A DNA stretch of 64,000 nucleotides, taken from the NCBI RefSeq assembly GCF_001428335.1, contig NZ_LMSG01000023.1, forward strand, positions 1-64,000, read 5' to 3'. Shown here in pieces: positions 46,526-55,898 of the stretch; the first letter of the stretch is position 1, and each line of letters opens with the position of its first letter. The translations under genes were made by a program, and so were the position numbers. Source of the stretch: Arthrobacter sp. Soil762. Its GTDB lineage: Bacteria > Actinomycetota > Actinomycetes > Actinomycetales > Micrococcaceae. The notes beneath the pieces were generated by a model. The model saw only the letters and a list, made by a program, of their open reading frames with translations, had not been told where the DNA came from and did not search any database.

Positions 46526-47292
46526 CAGGTGGCATCCGCAGCGTCGTCAGGATTTTCCCGCACAACGAAGCGACCGTGCGTGGCTTGATTGTGCTTGGAA
46601 GGGTCCCAGCGTTCAGCTGGCGGCTCCTCCCCGCGGATGTCGGCCAGCAAACCGGTCACGGCATCCATGATCTTCTCGGTAGCCGCGGTCAGCGTTGCTT
46701 TGTCCAGTGGCCGGCCCATGAACTGGCTGAGGTCAACGGGCTTGCCCACCATCACCCTGGACGTCCTGCGCGGGAAAAGGTGGAACCGCTTCGCATAACG
46801 CGGGAACACCTCATGGGCGCCCCAGTGCGCGATCGGTACCACGGGAATGCCGCCTTCCAAGGCAAGGCGGGCAGCGCCGGTGTGGCCCTTCATCGGCCAC
46901 AGCGCGGGATCGCGGGTGAGTGTGCCTTCGGGGTAGATGATGATGGCCCCGCCGTCCGCCACAATCTGCTGGGCGAGCTGCAACGAGCGGTTCGCTCCCG
47001 CCGTCGAACGTTCCACCGGGATCTGCCGGGTGGCCCGCAGGACCGCGCCCAGGACCGGAACCTTGAACAGCCCGGCCTTCGCCAGGAAGTGCGGGGCGCG
47101 CTTCTGGTTGTAGAGAATGTGCCCCACGATCAGCGGATCGATTTCCGTGCAATGGTTAGGCGCGGCAATAAACCCGCCGGCGGGGAGGTTCTCGAGGCCT
47201 TCCCACTTCTTGTTCATCATTGCGTTCAGCACCGTGCGCACTATGGCCGCGACCACAACGAATGTGGCCTGGCTCTTGGCCGTTTCCTTCAC
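46525..47292 (-). CDS. plsC: 1-acyl-sn-glycerol-3-phosphate acyltransferase
   Basis: PlsC makes phosphatidic acid from lysophosphatidate. The 255-residue protein has one N-terminal hydrophobic segment (about 6-25), the HxxxxD catalytic motif NHCTEID (about 46-52) and the acyltransferase block IIYPEGTLTRD. I chose GTG 47292, 11 nt after the murA stop; the frame is open further upstream inside murA. It overlaps gpsA by 1 nt. Function follows from motifs and position between murA and gpsA. Confidence 0.9.
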   Translation of the reverse strand: MKETAKSQATFVVVAAIVRTVLNAMMNKKWEGLENLPAGGFIAAPNHCTEIDPLIVGHILYNQKRAPHFLAKAGLFKVPVLGAVLRATRQIPVERSTAGANRSLQLAQQIVADGGAIIIYPEGTLTRDPALWPMKGHTGAARLALEGGIPVVPIAHWGAHEVFPRYAKRFHLFPRRTSRVMVGKPVDLSQFMGRPLDKATLTAATEKIMDAVTGLLADIRGEEPPAERWDPSKHNQATHGRFVVRENPDDAADAT

Positions 47293-47302
47293 GTGCCCAC
47301 CG

Positions 47303-48628
47303 CTACTTTGTCGAGGTGATGTCGAAGTCGGCACCGAGGCCGGACAGCTTTTCGGTGAAACGTTCGTAGCCGCGGTTGATGATGTCGATCCCGGTGACGC
47401 GCGACGTGCCCGAAGCGGCCAGCGCCGCGATCAGGTGGCTGAAGCCGCCACGCAGGTCCGGTACGTCGATGTCGGCGCCCTTGAGCTGGGTGGGACCGGA
47501 GATGACGGCGGAGTGGAGGAAGTTGCGCTGGCCGAAGCGGCACGGCACGCTGCCCAGGCACTCGCGGTGCACCTGGATGCTCGCGCCCATCCGGATGAGC
47601 GCGTCGGTGAAGCCGAACCTGTTTTCATAGACGGTCTCGTGGACGATCGACACGCCTTCGGCCTGGGTCAGGGCCACGACCAGCGGCTGCTGCCAGTCGG
47701 TCATAAAGCCGGGGTGCACATCCGTTTCCAGGACCAGCGGGTTGAGCTTGCCGCCCCGGTGGTAGAAGCGGATGCCGTCCTCGCCGATGTCCATGCCGCC
47801 GCCTACCTTCCGGTAGGTATTCAGGAACGTCATCATGTCCCGCTGCGAGGCGCCTTCGACGAAGATGTCACCGCGGGTCACCAATGCTGCCGAAGCCCAC
47901 GACGCCGATTCGTTGCGGTCCGAGAGGGCGCGGTGGTTGTAGCCGCCCAGGTCCCGGACGCCTTCAATGCGGATGGTCCGGTCGGTCTGGACGCTGATGA
48001 TGGCGCCCATCTTCTGCAGCACTGCAATGAGGTCGATGATCTCAGGTTCCGTGGCAGCGCCGGAAAGCTCCGTGATCCCTTCGGCGCGGGTGGCGCTGAG
48101 CAGAACCTGCTCCGTGGCGCCGACCGAGGGATACGGCAGATTGATCTTGGCGCCATGCAGGCCCTTGGGCGCAGAAATGTGAATGCCGCCCGGGCGCTTT
48201 TCCACCACGGCGCCGAACTGGCGGAGCACGTTCAGGTGGTAGTCGATGGGCCGGTCACCGATCTTGCAGCCGCCAAGGTCCGGAATGAAGGCCTCACCGA
48301 TCGCATGGATCAGGGGTCCGCAGAGCAGGATGGGGATCCGCGAATCACCGGCGTGGGCATCGATCGCCGTGCTCGGGGCGGTTTTGGCCGCCTTCGGATC
48401 CAGGGTGAGGTCGCCGCTGACGGGATCCTTGACCACCGTCACTCCGTGCAGCTGCAGGAGCGAGGTGACAACCTCGACGTCCTTGATCTCCGGAACGTTC
48501 CGCAACACCGACGGCTCGTTGCCCAGCAATGCTGCCACCATTGCCTTCGGAACAAGGTTTTTGGCCCCCCGGACGCTGACGCGGCCTGTAAGCGGGACTC
48601 CGCCGCGGATTGTCAGAACACTACTCAT
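47303..48628 (-). CDS. murA: UDP-N-acetylglucosamine 1-carboxyvinyltransferase
   Basis: MurA commits UDP-GlcNAc to peptidoglycan by adding enolpyruvate. The 441-residue protein has Lys23-Asn24 (RGAKNLVPK) and the catalytic Cys121 in DLGGCKIGDRPIDYH, so it should be fosfomycin-sensitive by that criterion. Residues such as MSSVLTIRGGVPLTG match the actinobacterial short form. AAGGA lies 9 nt before the ATG. It starts the murA-plsC-gpsA-ddl set and is separated from leuD by 158 bp. Confidence 0.96.
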   Translation of the reverse strand: MSSVLTIRGGVPLTGRVSVRGAKNLVPKAMVAALLGNEPSVLRNVPEIKDVEVVTSLLQLHGVTVVKDPVSGDLTLDPKAAKTAPSTAIDAHAGDSRIPILLCGPLIHAIGEAFIPDLGGCKIGDRPIDYHLNVLRQFGAVVEKRPGGIHISAPKGLHGAKINLPYPSVGATEQVLLSATRAEGITELSGAATEPEIIDLIAVLQKMGAIISVQTDRTIRIEGVRDLGGYNHRALSDRNESASWASAALVTRGDIFVEGASQRDMMTFLNTYRKVGGGMDIGEDGIRFYHRGGKLNPLVLETDVHPGFMTDWQQPLVVALTQAEGVSIVHETVYENRFGFTDALIRMGASIQVHRECLGSVPCRFGQRNFLHSAVISGPTQLKGADIDVPDLRGGFSHLIAALAASGTSRVTGIDIINRGYERFTEKLSGLGADFDITSTK

Positions 48629-48682
48629 ATACCGGTTTCCTTACGATTACTCGCCCCAAAATCCTTGCAAAGGCTCCAGCTA

Positions 48683-48711
48683 AGCATAGGAGGTTGCGTT
48701 ACCGAACCGAA
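48683..48711 (-). promoter_or_regulatory. candidate murA promoter
   Basis: TTCGGT (48711-48706) and TATGCT (48688-48683) are separated by 17 bp on the minus strand. This would give a leader of about 48 nt before the murA ATG. Confidence 0.4.
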
Positions 48712-48786
48712 ATACGGGCGCCGAAAGCCTCCGGCGCGGCGCCGTGAAGGCGGCTCCGTCCGGGGCGGGAAATTCCGGGCTCCGGC

Positions 48787-49389
48787 TCAGGAAAGGCGGG
48801 CCGGAAGCGTTGTGGGCATGAAGGCCGGACGGGTGGCTTCGAAGGCCGTGATGTCCTCTTCGTGCTGGAGTGTCAGGCCAATGTCGTCCAGGCCCTCCAG
48901 GAGGCGCCAGCGTGTGTAATCGTCGATTTCAAAGGGTGCCACGATGCTGCCGCAGATGACAGTCTTGGAGACGAGGTCAACGGTAACTTCGGTGCCGGGG
49001 GCATTCTCGAGCTCTTTCCAGATCAGCTCGATGTCGTCCTGGGCGAGCTCGGCGGCCAGCAGCCCCTGCTTGCCGGAGTTGCCGCGGAAAATGTCGGCGA
49101 AGCGTGATGACAGGACCGTCTTGAAGCCGTAGTCCTTCAGCGCCCAGACGGCGTGCTCGCGGGACGATCCCGTGCCGAAGTCCGGCCCGGCCACCAGCAC
49201 GGAACCGGCACTGAAGGGCGCCTGGTTCAGGATGAAGGCCGGGTCCTTGCGCCAGGCGGAGAACAGGGCGTCTTCGAAGCCGGTACGGGTGATCCGCTTG
49301 AGGTAGACCGCGGGGATGATCTGGTCCGTGTCAACGTTGCTCTGGCGCAGCGGGACGCCGATGCCCGTGTGGGTGGTGAACTTTTCCAT
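48787..49389 (-). CDS. leuD: 3-isopropylmalate dehydratase small subunit
   Basis: LeuD pairs with LeuC to isomerise 2- to 3-isopropylmalate in leucine synthesis. The 200-residue protein has the family start [27 protein letters not shown] and the [18 protein letters not shown] swivel motif. The start has TAGGAGG 6 nt upstream, which overlaps the leuC stop codon, so the two are coupled. No leuB follows; leuB is at the right edge of the window next to ilvE. Confidence 0.96.
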   Translation of the reverse strand: MEKFTTHTGIGVPLRQSNVDTDQIIPAVYLKRITRTGFEDALFSAWRKDPAFILNQAPFSAGSVLVAGPDFGTGSSREHAVWALKDYGFKTVLSSRFADIFRGNSGKQGLLAAELAQDDIELIWKELENAPGTEVTVDLVSKTVICGSIVAPFEIDDYTRWRLLEGLDDIGLTLQHEEDITAFEATRPAFMPTTLPARLS

Positions 49390-49398
49390 GGCGGCCTC

Positions 49399-50859
49399 CT
49401 AGGCTGCGTCGGTGCGGATGGCGGCGGATTCGGGAGCCGGATCTAGGTCCGACGGCGAACTCAGGGTGCCACGGATGGCTGTGGCCGCTGCCACCACCGG
49501 CGACACCAGGTGGGTGCGGCCGCCCTTGCCCTGGCGGCCTTCGAAGTTGCGGTTGGAGGTCGAGGCGCAGCGCTCCCCCACCTCGAGCTGGTCCGGGTTC
49601 ATGCCCAGGCACATCGAGCAGCCGGCGAAGCGCCACTCGGCACCGAAGTCCTTAAAGACTTTGTCCAGGCCTTCAGCCTCTGCTTCCAGCCGCACGCGGG
49701 CCGAACCGGGTACCACCAGCATCCGGATATTGGGGTCCTTCTGGCGGCCACGGATGATATCCGCGGCGGCGCGGAGGTCCTCCATGCGTGAGTTGGTGCA
49801 GGAGCCCAGGAAGACGGTGTCCACCCGGATCTCCTTCATGGGCGTACCGGCGGCCAGGCCCATGTACTGCAGGGCGCGTTCGGCGGCCGCCTTGGCGTTT
49901 TCGTCGCCGAAGTCCTCCGGGGACGGCACCTTGGCGGAAAGCGAAACGCCCTGCCCCGGGTTCGTGCCCCAGGTGACAAACGGCTCCAGCGTGTCGGCGT
50001 CCAGGTGCACCTCGACGTCAAACGTCGCGTCGTCGTCGGTCCTCAGCGTGTTCCAGTACTCGACGGCGGCATCCCATTCGGCGCCCTGTGGCGCGTGCGG
50101 GCGGCCGTTCATGTAGTCGTAGGTGATCTGGTCCGGGGCCACCAGTCCGGCGCGGGCACCGGCTTCGATGGACATGTTGCAGATGGTCATCCGCGCATCC
50201 ATGGACAGCGCGCGGATGGCGGAACCGCGGTATTCGAGGACGTAGCCCTGGCCTCCGCCGGTGCCGATCTTGGCAATCACGGCAAGGATGATGTCCTTGG
50301 CGGTGACGCCGGGGCGCAGGGTGCCTTCGACATTGATCGCCATGGTCTTGAAGGGCTTCAGGGACAGCGTCTGGGTGGCCATGACGTGCTCCACCTCGGA
50401 CGTGCCGATGCCCATCGCCAGGGCACCGAACGCGCCGTGGGTGGAGGTATGGGAGTCGCCGCAGACTACGGTCATGCCAGGCTGCGTGAGGCCAAGCTGC
50501 GGGCCAACCACGTGCACGATGCCCTGTTCCGCGTCGCCGAGCGAGTGCAGGCGAACGCCGAACTCCGCGCAGTTGTTGCGCAGCGTCTGAATCTGGGTGC
50601 GGCTGGTGAGATCGGCAATGGGCTTATGGATGTCCAGCGTGGGAGTGTTGTGGTCCTCCGTGGCGATGGTGAGGTCAGGGCGGCGCAGCTTGCGGCCGGC
50701 CAGTCGCAGACCTTCAAATGCCTGCGGAGACGTCACCTCATGGACAAGGTGAAGGTCAATGAAGAGGAGGTCGGGCTGGGCATTGGCTCCTTCGCCCTCG
50801 CCTTTGCGCACCACATGTGCGTCCCAGACTTTCTCGGCCAGTGTCTTTGCCACGGCCAT
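49399..50859 (-). CDS. leuC: 3-isopropylmalate dehydratase large subunit
   Basis: LeuC is the aconitase-type iron-sulfur subunit. The 486-residue protein has the cluster ligands in FLGSCTNSR and [10 protein letters not shown]. At the annotated ATG the Shine-Dalgarno GAAGGGAG touches the start; GTG two codons later (50853) has better spacing and is a possible alternative. A leader element shared with ilvE lies 26 nt upstream, and a palindrome overlaps the probable -10 region. It is divergent from the LtbR/NdgR-type regulator. Confidence 0.96.
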   Translation of the reverse strand: MAVAKTLAEKVWDAHVVRKGEGEGANAQPDLLFIDLHLVHEVTSPQAFEGLRLAGRKLRRPDLTIATEDHNTPTLDIHKPIADLTSRTQIQTLRNNCAEFGVRLHSLGDAEQGIVHVVGPQLGLTQPGMTVVCGDSHTSTHGAFGALAMGIGTSEVEHVMATQTLSLKPFKTMAINVEGTLRPGVTAKDIILAVIAKIGTGGGQGYVLEYRGSAIRALSMDARMTICNMSIEAGARAGLVAPDQITYDYMNGRPHAPQGAEWDAAVEYWNTLRTDDDATFDVEVHLDADTLEPFVTWGTNPGQGVSLSAKVPSPEDFGDENAKAAAERALQYMGLAAGTPMKEIRVDTVFLGSCTNSRMEDLRAAADIIRGRQKDPNIRMLVVPGSARVRLEAEAEGLDKVFKDFGAEWRFAGCSMCLGMNPDQLEVGERCASTSNRNFEGRQGKGGRTHLVSPVVAAATAIRGTLSSPSDLDPAPESAAIRTDAA

Positions 50860-50868
50860 CTCCCTTCA

Positions 50869-50918
50869 CTGCTGTTTGGCTGTTTGGTTCCACTGAACCA
50901 GCAGGGCTGCATTTTGTG
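50869..50918 (-). promoter_or_regulatory. leuC leader element related to the ilvE leader
   Basis: In the leuC 5' region GGTTC-AGTG-GAACC forms a hairpin. It is preceded by ATGCAGCCCTGCT and followed by a CAGCAG segment able to pair with CTGCTG, just before the GAAGGGAG ribosome site. The core aligns with 63695-63728 before ilvE with only a few differences. A structured leader or common protein site is inferred. Confidence 0.5.
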
Positions 50919-50936
50919 CCAGCCCAAAGATTTGCA

Positions 50937-50951
50937 TCTCAGATAATGAGA
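50937..50951. promoter_or_regulatory. palindrome between leuC and the IclR regulator
   Basis: TCTCA-GATAA-TGAGA is a perfect 5-bp-arm inverted repeat, 16 bp before the regulator start. On the other strand it overlaps the likely leuC -10 region (CATTAT). It is a good candidate site for the adjacent IclR protein. Confidence 0.55.
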
Positions 50952-50966
50952 CGGCAATATCATTAC

Positions 50967-51686
50967 ATGGACAATTCTAGTGGAGTCGGTGTCATTGATA
51001 AAGCGGCCCATGTGCTTGATGCATTGGAGGCCGGCCCCACCACGCTGGCACAGCTGGTGGCCGCCACGGGCCTGGCCCGGCCCACCGTGCACAGGCTCGC
51101 CCTGGCCCTGATCCATCACCGGCTTGTAAGCCGCGACATCCAGGGCCGGTTTGTCCTCGGCAGCCGCCTGGTGGAGCTGGCCTCCGCCGCCGGCGAGGAC
51201 CGTCTCATCGCTTCCGCCGGGCCGGTCCTGATGCAGCTGCGCGACGCCACCGGCGAAAGCTCCCAGATCTTCCGCCGCCAGGGCGAATGGCGTATTTGTG
51301 TCGCCTCCGCGGAACGCCCCATCGGCCTGCGCGACACCATCCCCGTGGGCACCAAACTCTCCATGAAGGCCGGCTCCGCCGCGCAGGTGCTGCTCGCCTG
51401 GGAAGACCACGACCGGCTTCTGGAGGGCCTGCAGGCCGCCCGCTTCACGCCCACCGTGCTGGCAGGCGTACGACGGCGGGGCTGGGGCCAGAGCCTCGGC
51501 GAACGCGAGCCCGGGGTCGCCTCAGTCTCGGCACCGGTCCGGGGACCGTCCGGACGCGTGATCGCCGCGGTCTCGATCTCCGGCCCCATTGAGCGGCTCA
51601 CCCGCCAGCCGGGCCGCCTCCACGCCGAGGTGGTTTGCAACGCCGCACGGCTCCTCACCGAGGCCCTGCGCAAGGGCAACGACTGA
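50967..51686 (+). CDS. ltbR: IclR-family regulator, LtbR/NdgR type
   Basis: This 239-residue protein has an N-terminal winged helix-turn-helix (about 10-65, TLAQLVAATGLARPTVHRLA) and a C-terminal IclR effector domain. It is encoded divergently from leuCD, the conserved place of LtbR in Corynebacterium and NdgR in Streptomyces, which control leucine and other amino-acid genes. The start at ATG 50967 matches family N-termini (GVGVIDKAAHVLDALE); the open frame further upstream overlaps leuC. Regulation of leuCD is inferred from position. Confidence 0.88.
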   Translation: MDNSSGVGVIDKAAHVLDALEAGPTTLAQLVAATGLARPTVHRLALALIHHRLVSRDIQGRFVLGSRLVELASAAGEDRLIASAGPVLMQLRDATGESSQIFRRQGEWRICVASAERPIGLRDTIPVGTKLSMKAGSAAQVLLAWEDHDRLLEGLQAARFTPTVLAGVRRRGWGQSLGEREPGVASVSAPVRGPSGRVIAAVSISGPIERLTRQPGRLHAEVVCNAARLLTEALRKGND

Positions 51687-51720
51687 GGCCCCGCCTCCGT
51701 CCAGGCCTGGCTGCCCCGGC

Positions 51721-51726
51721 TAGGCT
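51721..51726 (+). promoter_or_regulatory. leaderless-type -10 of the DUF1697 gene
   Basis: TAGGCT is followed by GTCGGC and then ATG at 51733. Confidence 0.5.
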
Positions 51727-51732
51727 GTCGGC

Positions 51733-52272
51733 ATGAACAGCTACGCGGTCTTCCTCCGCGGGATCAATGTCGGAGGGATCAACATCAAGATGGCTGACCT
51801 CAAGAATGCCCTCGCATCGCAGGGGTTCGCGGAAGTCAAGACACTGCTGGCCAGCGGCAACGTGGTGCTTGCCAGCGACGAGGATCCTGCCGCCGTCAAA
51901 CGGACATTTGAGAAGTGCCTGCGTGACGCGTTCGGCTACGATGCCTGGGTGGTGATTTTGACGGCCCAGCGGGTCTCCGAACTCGTGGCGGCCTGCCCGT
52001 ACCCGGCGGACGACAGGGCAACACACGCCTACATCACGCTGGCCTCAGACACCGCCATGCTCGATGAGCTGGACGCGGCAGGCGCAGCCCTTGACGGGAC
52101 TGAACAGAAACGCCTCGGCCCGGAGGCACTGGCCTGGCTGGCCCCGGCCGGCGGGACGTTGGACAGCCCGTTCAGCAAGATTTCGTCCAAGGCCAGGTTT
52201 AAGGCAACCACTACCACCCGGAACCTGCGGACGCTGATCAAGGTCAGGGACGCCGCAACCGCCCTGGCGTAG
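51733..52272 (+). CDS. DUF1697 family protein
   Basis: This 179-residue protein begins YAVFLRGINVGGINIKMADL, the hallmark of DUF1697, and contains a LLASGNVVLAS segment. The family is widespread and of unknown function; no catalytic site is evident. It is transcribed alone, probably leaderless, and is convergent with the dynamin-like GTPase genes 5 bp away. Confidence 0.88.
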   Translation: MNSYAVFLRGINVGGINIKMADLKNALASQGFAEVKTLLASGNVVLASDEDPAAVKRTFEKCLRDAFGYDAWVVILTAQRVSELVAACPYPADDRATHAYITLASDTAMLDELDAAGAALDGTEQKRLGPEALAWLAPAGGTLDSPFSKISSKARFKATTTTRNLRTLIKVRDAATALA

Positions 52273-52277
52273 CGGCC

Positions 52278-53894
52278 TTAGTTTCCGCCCGCAACTTTCA
52301 GTGCGGCGTTGAAGGACGCGAGCCTGCTGACCTCAATTTCCACCGGCTCCACCACGAGGTCCCGGGCAACCTCGCCCACCGCTGCCCTCAGCCGTTTCCT
52401 GGCCCTGGCTGCGCGCGCCCTCGCGGCTCCTGACCCAATGAATTTTCCAGTCAGCGCCAGGAAGATCCCCAGCACCACACCGCTGCCAATCACCAACGTC
52501 GGCACCGGCCAGCCCTCCACCTTCGGAACCTCCGGCACGGGCAGCTGGAGATAGCCGAGCCCGGCCAGCACGCCAAGCCAACCCAGGCCGCCCAGGACTG
52601 TCACCAGCGCGAGCCACTGGACCACGTTGAACACGCCCCACCACCAGGACTTCCGGGACGCCATCAGGTCCGTGCCTGCGATGGCCTGGTCCAAGGCATC
52701 CGGCAACGCCTCCCGCCCTTCCCGGGCAGCACCCCTGATCGCGGCACGCCACGGCCCGGGTGCGCCCGCACTCGCCGCGTCCGCAAACTCACGGACAGCA
52801 GCATCCGTCCGGGCGCGTTCCGGGGCGCCCGCGGCCGGGAGCGAGGTCCGGTTAAGCTGGGACGGAGAAGAACTTCTCAGATTGAGCCGGCGGAGCGGAT
52901 CAGGCCGGAACCGCACCAGCCATCGCGTCACCGGCCACCCCGTGCGGCGCGTCGACTCGATGCGGTAGGACCGCGCAACTGCGTCCACCACCACGGGCAC
53001 GTTGGCGGCCGTTGCCAGCTCATCGGTGAGCCGGGATCTCGACGCCGGCCTGACACCGGCGGCTTCCCCAGCGCCGGCGGCTTCCCGGAGTTGCCCCGAG
53101 GCCCGCGAAACGTCCGCGGCCAGACGCTGCGAAAGTGCCTGGCGCTGCACCACCACACCGCGGATGGCGCTCCGGACCTTGTCCACGCCGGTGCCCTTCA
53201 GGGCGGAGGCACCCAGGACCTGAACCTTTCCCAGCCCGTCGCGGGCAAGGATCCCTTTCAAGGACTCCAGCACAGGCTGCACGTCCCGTTCGGGCAACCG
53301 GTCCACCTGGTTAAGGACCACCAGGGTCACGGCTCCATGTGCGGCCAGGGGCGTGAGGAAATCATTGTGGACCGCCGCATCGGCGTACTTTTGCGGATCC
53401 AGGACCCAGACCAGGACATCAACCAGGCCAACCATGCGCTCCACGATCTCGCGGTTTGCGGTCCTGGTGGAGTCGAAGTCCGGCAGGTCCAGCAGGATCA
53501 GCCCCGTGCGGTCGTCCGCGAAGCCTGCCACGGGCTCCGCATGGTGGCGGTTGCCCACCTCAAGCCAGTCCAGCAACGGCTCGCTGCCGTCCGCTCCCCA
53601 GACACCAGCCAAAGGTTCCGACGTTGTGGGCCGGCGGGCGGCCGCCGTCGCGATTTCAGCGCCGCTGACCGCGTTGAAGAGTGACGATTTTCCGCTGCCG
53701 GTGGCACCGAAGAACCCAACAACGGTGTGATCAGCCGACAGTGACCGGCGAGAGCTCGCGCGTTCGAGGAGCTGGAACACCTCCTCGAGTGCAGCATCCG
53801 GCAAGACGCCTTCGGCGAGTTCGCGGGCATCATTGAGGGCTTCGAGCCTGCGGTCCAGCTGCGACGCTTCACGGGCTACGCTGTGGCGGCTCAT
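52278..53894 (-). CDS. dynamin-like GTPase, second of a pair
   Basis: This 538-residue protein has an N-terminal GTPase domain: P-loop GATGSGKS (63-70), a DxxG-type motif LLDLPDFDSTRTANR and an NQVD (NKxD) base motif. A helical middle region follows, then two C-terminal hydrophobic segments (about 425-450 and 465-490), a layout like bacterial dynamin-like proteins. The start at 53894 overlaps the stop of the upstream GTPase gene (ATGA), so the two are co-translated. Streptomyces DynA/DynB act at division septa; equivalence here is inferred. Confidence 0.75.
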   Translation of the reverse strand: MSRHSVAREASQLDRRLEALNDARELAEGVLPDAALEEVFQLLERASSRRSLSADHTVVGFFGATGSGKSSLFNAVSGAEIATAAARRPTTSEPLAGVWGADGSEPLLDWLEVGNRHHAEPVAGFADDRTGLILLDLPDFDSTRTANREIVERMVGLVDVLVWVLDPQKYADAAVHNDFLTPLAAHGAVTLVVLNQVDRLPERDVQPVLESLKGILARDGLGKVQVLGASALKGTGVDKVRSAIRGVVVQRQALSQRLAADVSRASGQLREAAGAGEAAGVRPASRSRLTDELATAANVPVVVDAVARSYRIESTRRTGWPVTRWLVRFRPDPLRRLNLRSSSPSQLNRTSLPAAGAPERARTDAAVREFADAASAGAPGPWRAAIRGAAREGREALPDALDQAIAGTDLMASRKSWWWGVFNVVQWLALVTVLGGLGWLGVLAGLGYLQLPVPEVPKVEGWPVPTLVIGSGVVLGIFLALTGKFIGSGAARARAARARKRLRAAVGEVARDLVVEPVEIEVSRLASFNAALKVAGGN

Positions 53895-55705
53895 GCCTTG
53901 TCCGCCAGCCGGGCCAGGGCAGCGGCGTGGTCGGTCAGGATCCGGCCAGTGTCCGCGCCGCCCTCCGGCAGGCGTTGGATGAATTTCTGCTGCTCTGCCT
54001 GCAGCAGCCGCTGGCAACGGGCATGGAGGTCATTCCGCGCAGTCTGCGCAAGTCGGCGGACAGCGTCTTCGCCGAACACTGCCTCGAGCAGTTTCTGGCC
54101 GACGACGGCGGTACCGCCCGCCACGCCGATCTCCAGCCCGGTGAGGCCGGCGGTCATGGAAAACACCACGATCATCAGCGCGGCACCCAGGCCGTTGATC
54201 CCGAAGGAAAGCCATCTCGCCTGCGTGCGCTTGCCCTGCCCTTCCGTGCGGATCAGTTCCATCAGGCCGGTCTGCCAGGCCCGGATCTCCGCCGCAGCCA
54301 CCTCGGCAAAGCCTGGGCTGGTGCCGGACAGATCCTCCGTCCCCAGGAGCCCGCGGCCGGCCGGGTCCGAGCGCCACCGCCGGTCAGTCTCTTCGCCGGC
54401 GTTGGCGGCCTCGTCCAGGATGACGGCCTGCAACCCCGTTTCGATGGCGGCCTCAACCCGGACGGCCGGCGTCGGCTCGCCCCGGAAGAACGCTCCCACG
54501 CGGTCCCGCAGCCGTCCGATGTTCTGCTCCAGCGCCCGGAAGAATTCCCCTGTTCCGACGAAGTCCTGCCAGCGCGCCAGTACTTCGCCACGGAGGAGGG
54601 CGCCGTCCTTTGTTGCGTCCAGGATCCGGGCCCCGGCATCGCGGTAGGCGGCCTCAGCGCCTGCACGGAGCGCGTCCGCGGCACGCTCCTGCCCCTGGAC
54701 CGCGTGCGCCACCGCACCGACCCGCCCGGACAGCGCCTTCACCGTCCCGTTGAGGGTCCGGCGGGCAATGTCGGACCGCCCCGCGGCGTCGGCTGCAAGT
54801 TCCTGCAGCCAGCGCCGCAGCGGCTCCACTGCGCTCGATGGCAGCATGCCAAGATGGTCCAGGTCCGTCTCCGGCACAATGAACAGTCCGGCATCGCCGA
54901 GGCCTTCCTGCCGCAGCAGCGCGCGGAGATCTGCACTGACTTCGGCTTCCGCCTCCGCCGGCACACGGTCCAGGACCACGGCCACCATGATGTCCCGCGA
55001 GGACGCGTCCAGGAGAAGCTTCCACGGGACCGCGTCCGCGTAGCGGTTGGCGGTGGTCACAAAAACCCAGAGGTCCGCGGCGGCCAGCAATTGACCGGCG
55101 AGCCTGCGGTTGTCGTCGGAAATGGAGTCGACGTCGGGGGCGTCAAGCAGTGCGATCCCCTGCGGAACAGCCTGGTCCGCTACCAGTACCAGGGACGAAG
55201 TGGCTTCTGCATCGGGTGTTGCGCCGGCCCGGCTGGCCGGAACGGGTTCCCTGGAGACGGTGCCCCGGATCCGGTTGAGGGTGGGCAGCACGCGGTGGCC
55301 TTCGAACCAGCCGGCATCGGCCGGGTGGTGCAGCAGAATTGGCTGCCGGGTGGTGGGCCTGATGGCCCCGGAGCGTGTGACCGGGTGCCCCACCAGGGCG
55401 TTGACCAGCGTTGACTTGCCGGCACCCGTGGAACCCCCGACGACGGCAAGGAGCGGTGCGTCCAGGCTGCGGTACCGCGGCAGGATGTAGTCGTCCAGCT
55501 GGGCGACGGCGTTCCGAGTGTCCTGGCGCGCCTGTTCCACGTCAGCAAGGGCGAGCGGCAACGACACTGCGGACAGATCCCCACGCACGGCCTCGAGCAA
55601 GGCCACGGCCGGCTCCGACGCAGCGTCGGGCCGGCCCGGCTGCGTTCTCGGTGCGCGCTTAGGCGACGGAGGCTGCGTGGGACGAAGCCCGTCTGAGGAG
55701 GTCAC
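53891..55705 (-). CDS. dynamin-like GTPase, first of a pair
   Basis: This 604-residue protein has a Pro-rich N-terminus, P-loop GGSTGAGKS (90-98), a LLDAPDVDSIS switch-type motif, long helical segments and two adjacent hydrophobic segments near the C-terminus (about 500-540). GTP hydrolysis with membrane binding is likely. It starts at GTG with CATGAT 6 nt upstream, fitting the leaderless pattern. It overlaps the second GTPase gene by 4 nt; paired genes of this kind often make hetero-oligomers. Confidence 0.75.
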   Translation of the reverse strand: MTSSDGLRPTQPPSPKRAPRTQPGRPDAASEPAVALLEAVRGDLSAVSLPLALADVEQARQDTRNAVAQLDDYILPRYRSLDAPLLAVVGGSTGAGKSTLVNALVGHPVTRSGAIRPTTRQPILLHHPADAGWFEGHRVLPTLNRIRGTVSREPVPASRAGATPDAEATSSLVLVADQAVPQGIALLDAPDVDSISDDNRRLAGQLLAAADLWVFVTTANRYADAVPWKLLLDASSRDIMVAVVLDRVPAEAEAEVSADLRALLRQEGLGDAGLFIVPETDLDHLGMLPSSAVEPLRRWLQELAADAAGRSDIARRTLNGTVKALSGRVGAVAHAVQGQERAADALRAGAEAAYRDAGARILDATKDGALLRGEVLARWQDFVGTGEFFRALEQNIGRLRDRVGAFFRGEPTPAVRVEAAIETGLQAVILDEAANAGEETDRRWRSDPAGRGLLGTEDLSGTSPGFAEVAAAEIRAWQTGLMELIRTEGQGKRTQARWLSFGINGLGAALMIVVFSMTAGLTGLEIGVAGGTAVVGQKLLEAVFGEDAVRRLAQTARNDLHARCQRLLQAEQQKFIQRLPEGGADTGRILTDHAAALARLADKA

Positions 55706-55711
55706 AGGATC

Positions 55712-55717
55712 ATCATG
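55712..55717 (-). promoter_or_regulatory. leaderless-type -10 of the GTPase pair
   Basis: On the minus strand CATGAT is followed by GATCCT and then GTG at 55705. Confidence 0.4.
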
Positions 55718-55784
55718 CCAGCTGCGCCGGCTTTTCCACCGGGCCCCGGTTTTGTCCTATAACCCGCAGCGCAGCCTCCACAAC

Positions 55785-55819
55785 GAAAAAACGGTCCCGG
55801 GCTGATGCCCGGGACCGTT
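55785..55819 (-). terminator. terminator after tRNA-Glu
   Basis: A 13-bp perfect stem (AACGGTCCCGGGC, arms 55790-55802 and 55807-55819) with a 4-nt loop ends in a run of six Ts on the minus strand. It lies just downstream of the tRNA-Glu CCA end. Confidence 0.92.
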
Positions 55820-55822
55820 CGT

Positions 55823-55898
55823 TGGTGACCCCAGCGGGATTCGAACCCGCGTTACCGCCGTGAGAGGGCAGCGTACTAGGCCGCTATACGATGGGGCC
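55823..55898 (-). tRNA. tRNA-Glu (anticodon CTC)
   Basis: The cloverleaf is complete: acceptor stem GGCCCCA/TGGGGTC, anticodon loop CT-CTC-AC and T-arm GCGGGTTCGAATCCCGC. The CCA end is encoded (55823-55825). The body is 73 nt, 55826-55898. Confidence 0.95.

Noticed and set aside
50860-50925. Leucine-codon attenuation peptide before leuC
   Set aside because: The short frame starting MQPCWFSG has no leucine run, so classical codon-based attenuation is not supported.
50817-50966. Longer IclR protein starting inside leuC
   Set aside because: Family N-termini begin just before the helix-turn-helix, and the extension would overlap the leuC coding region and promoter.
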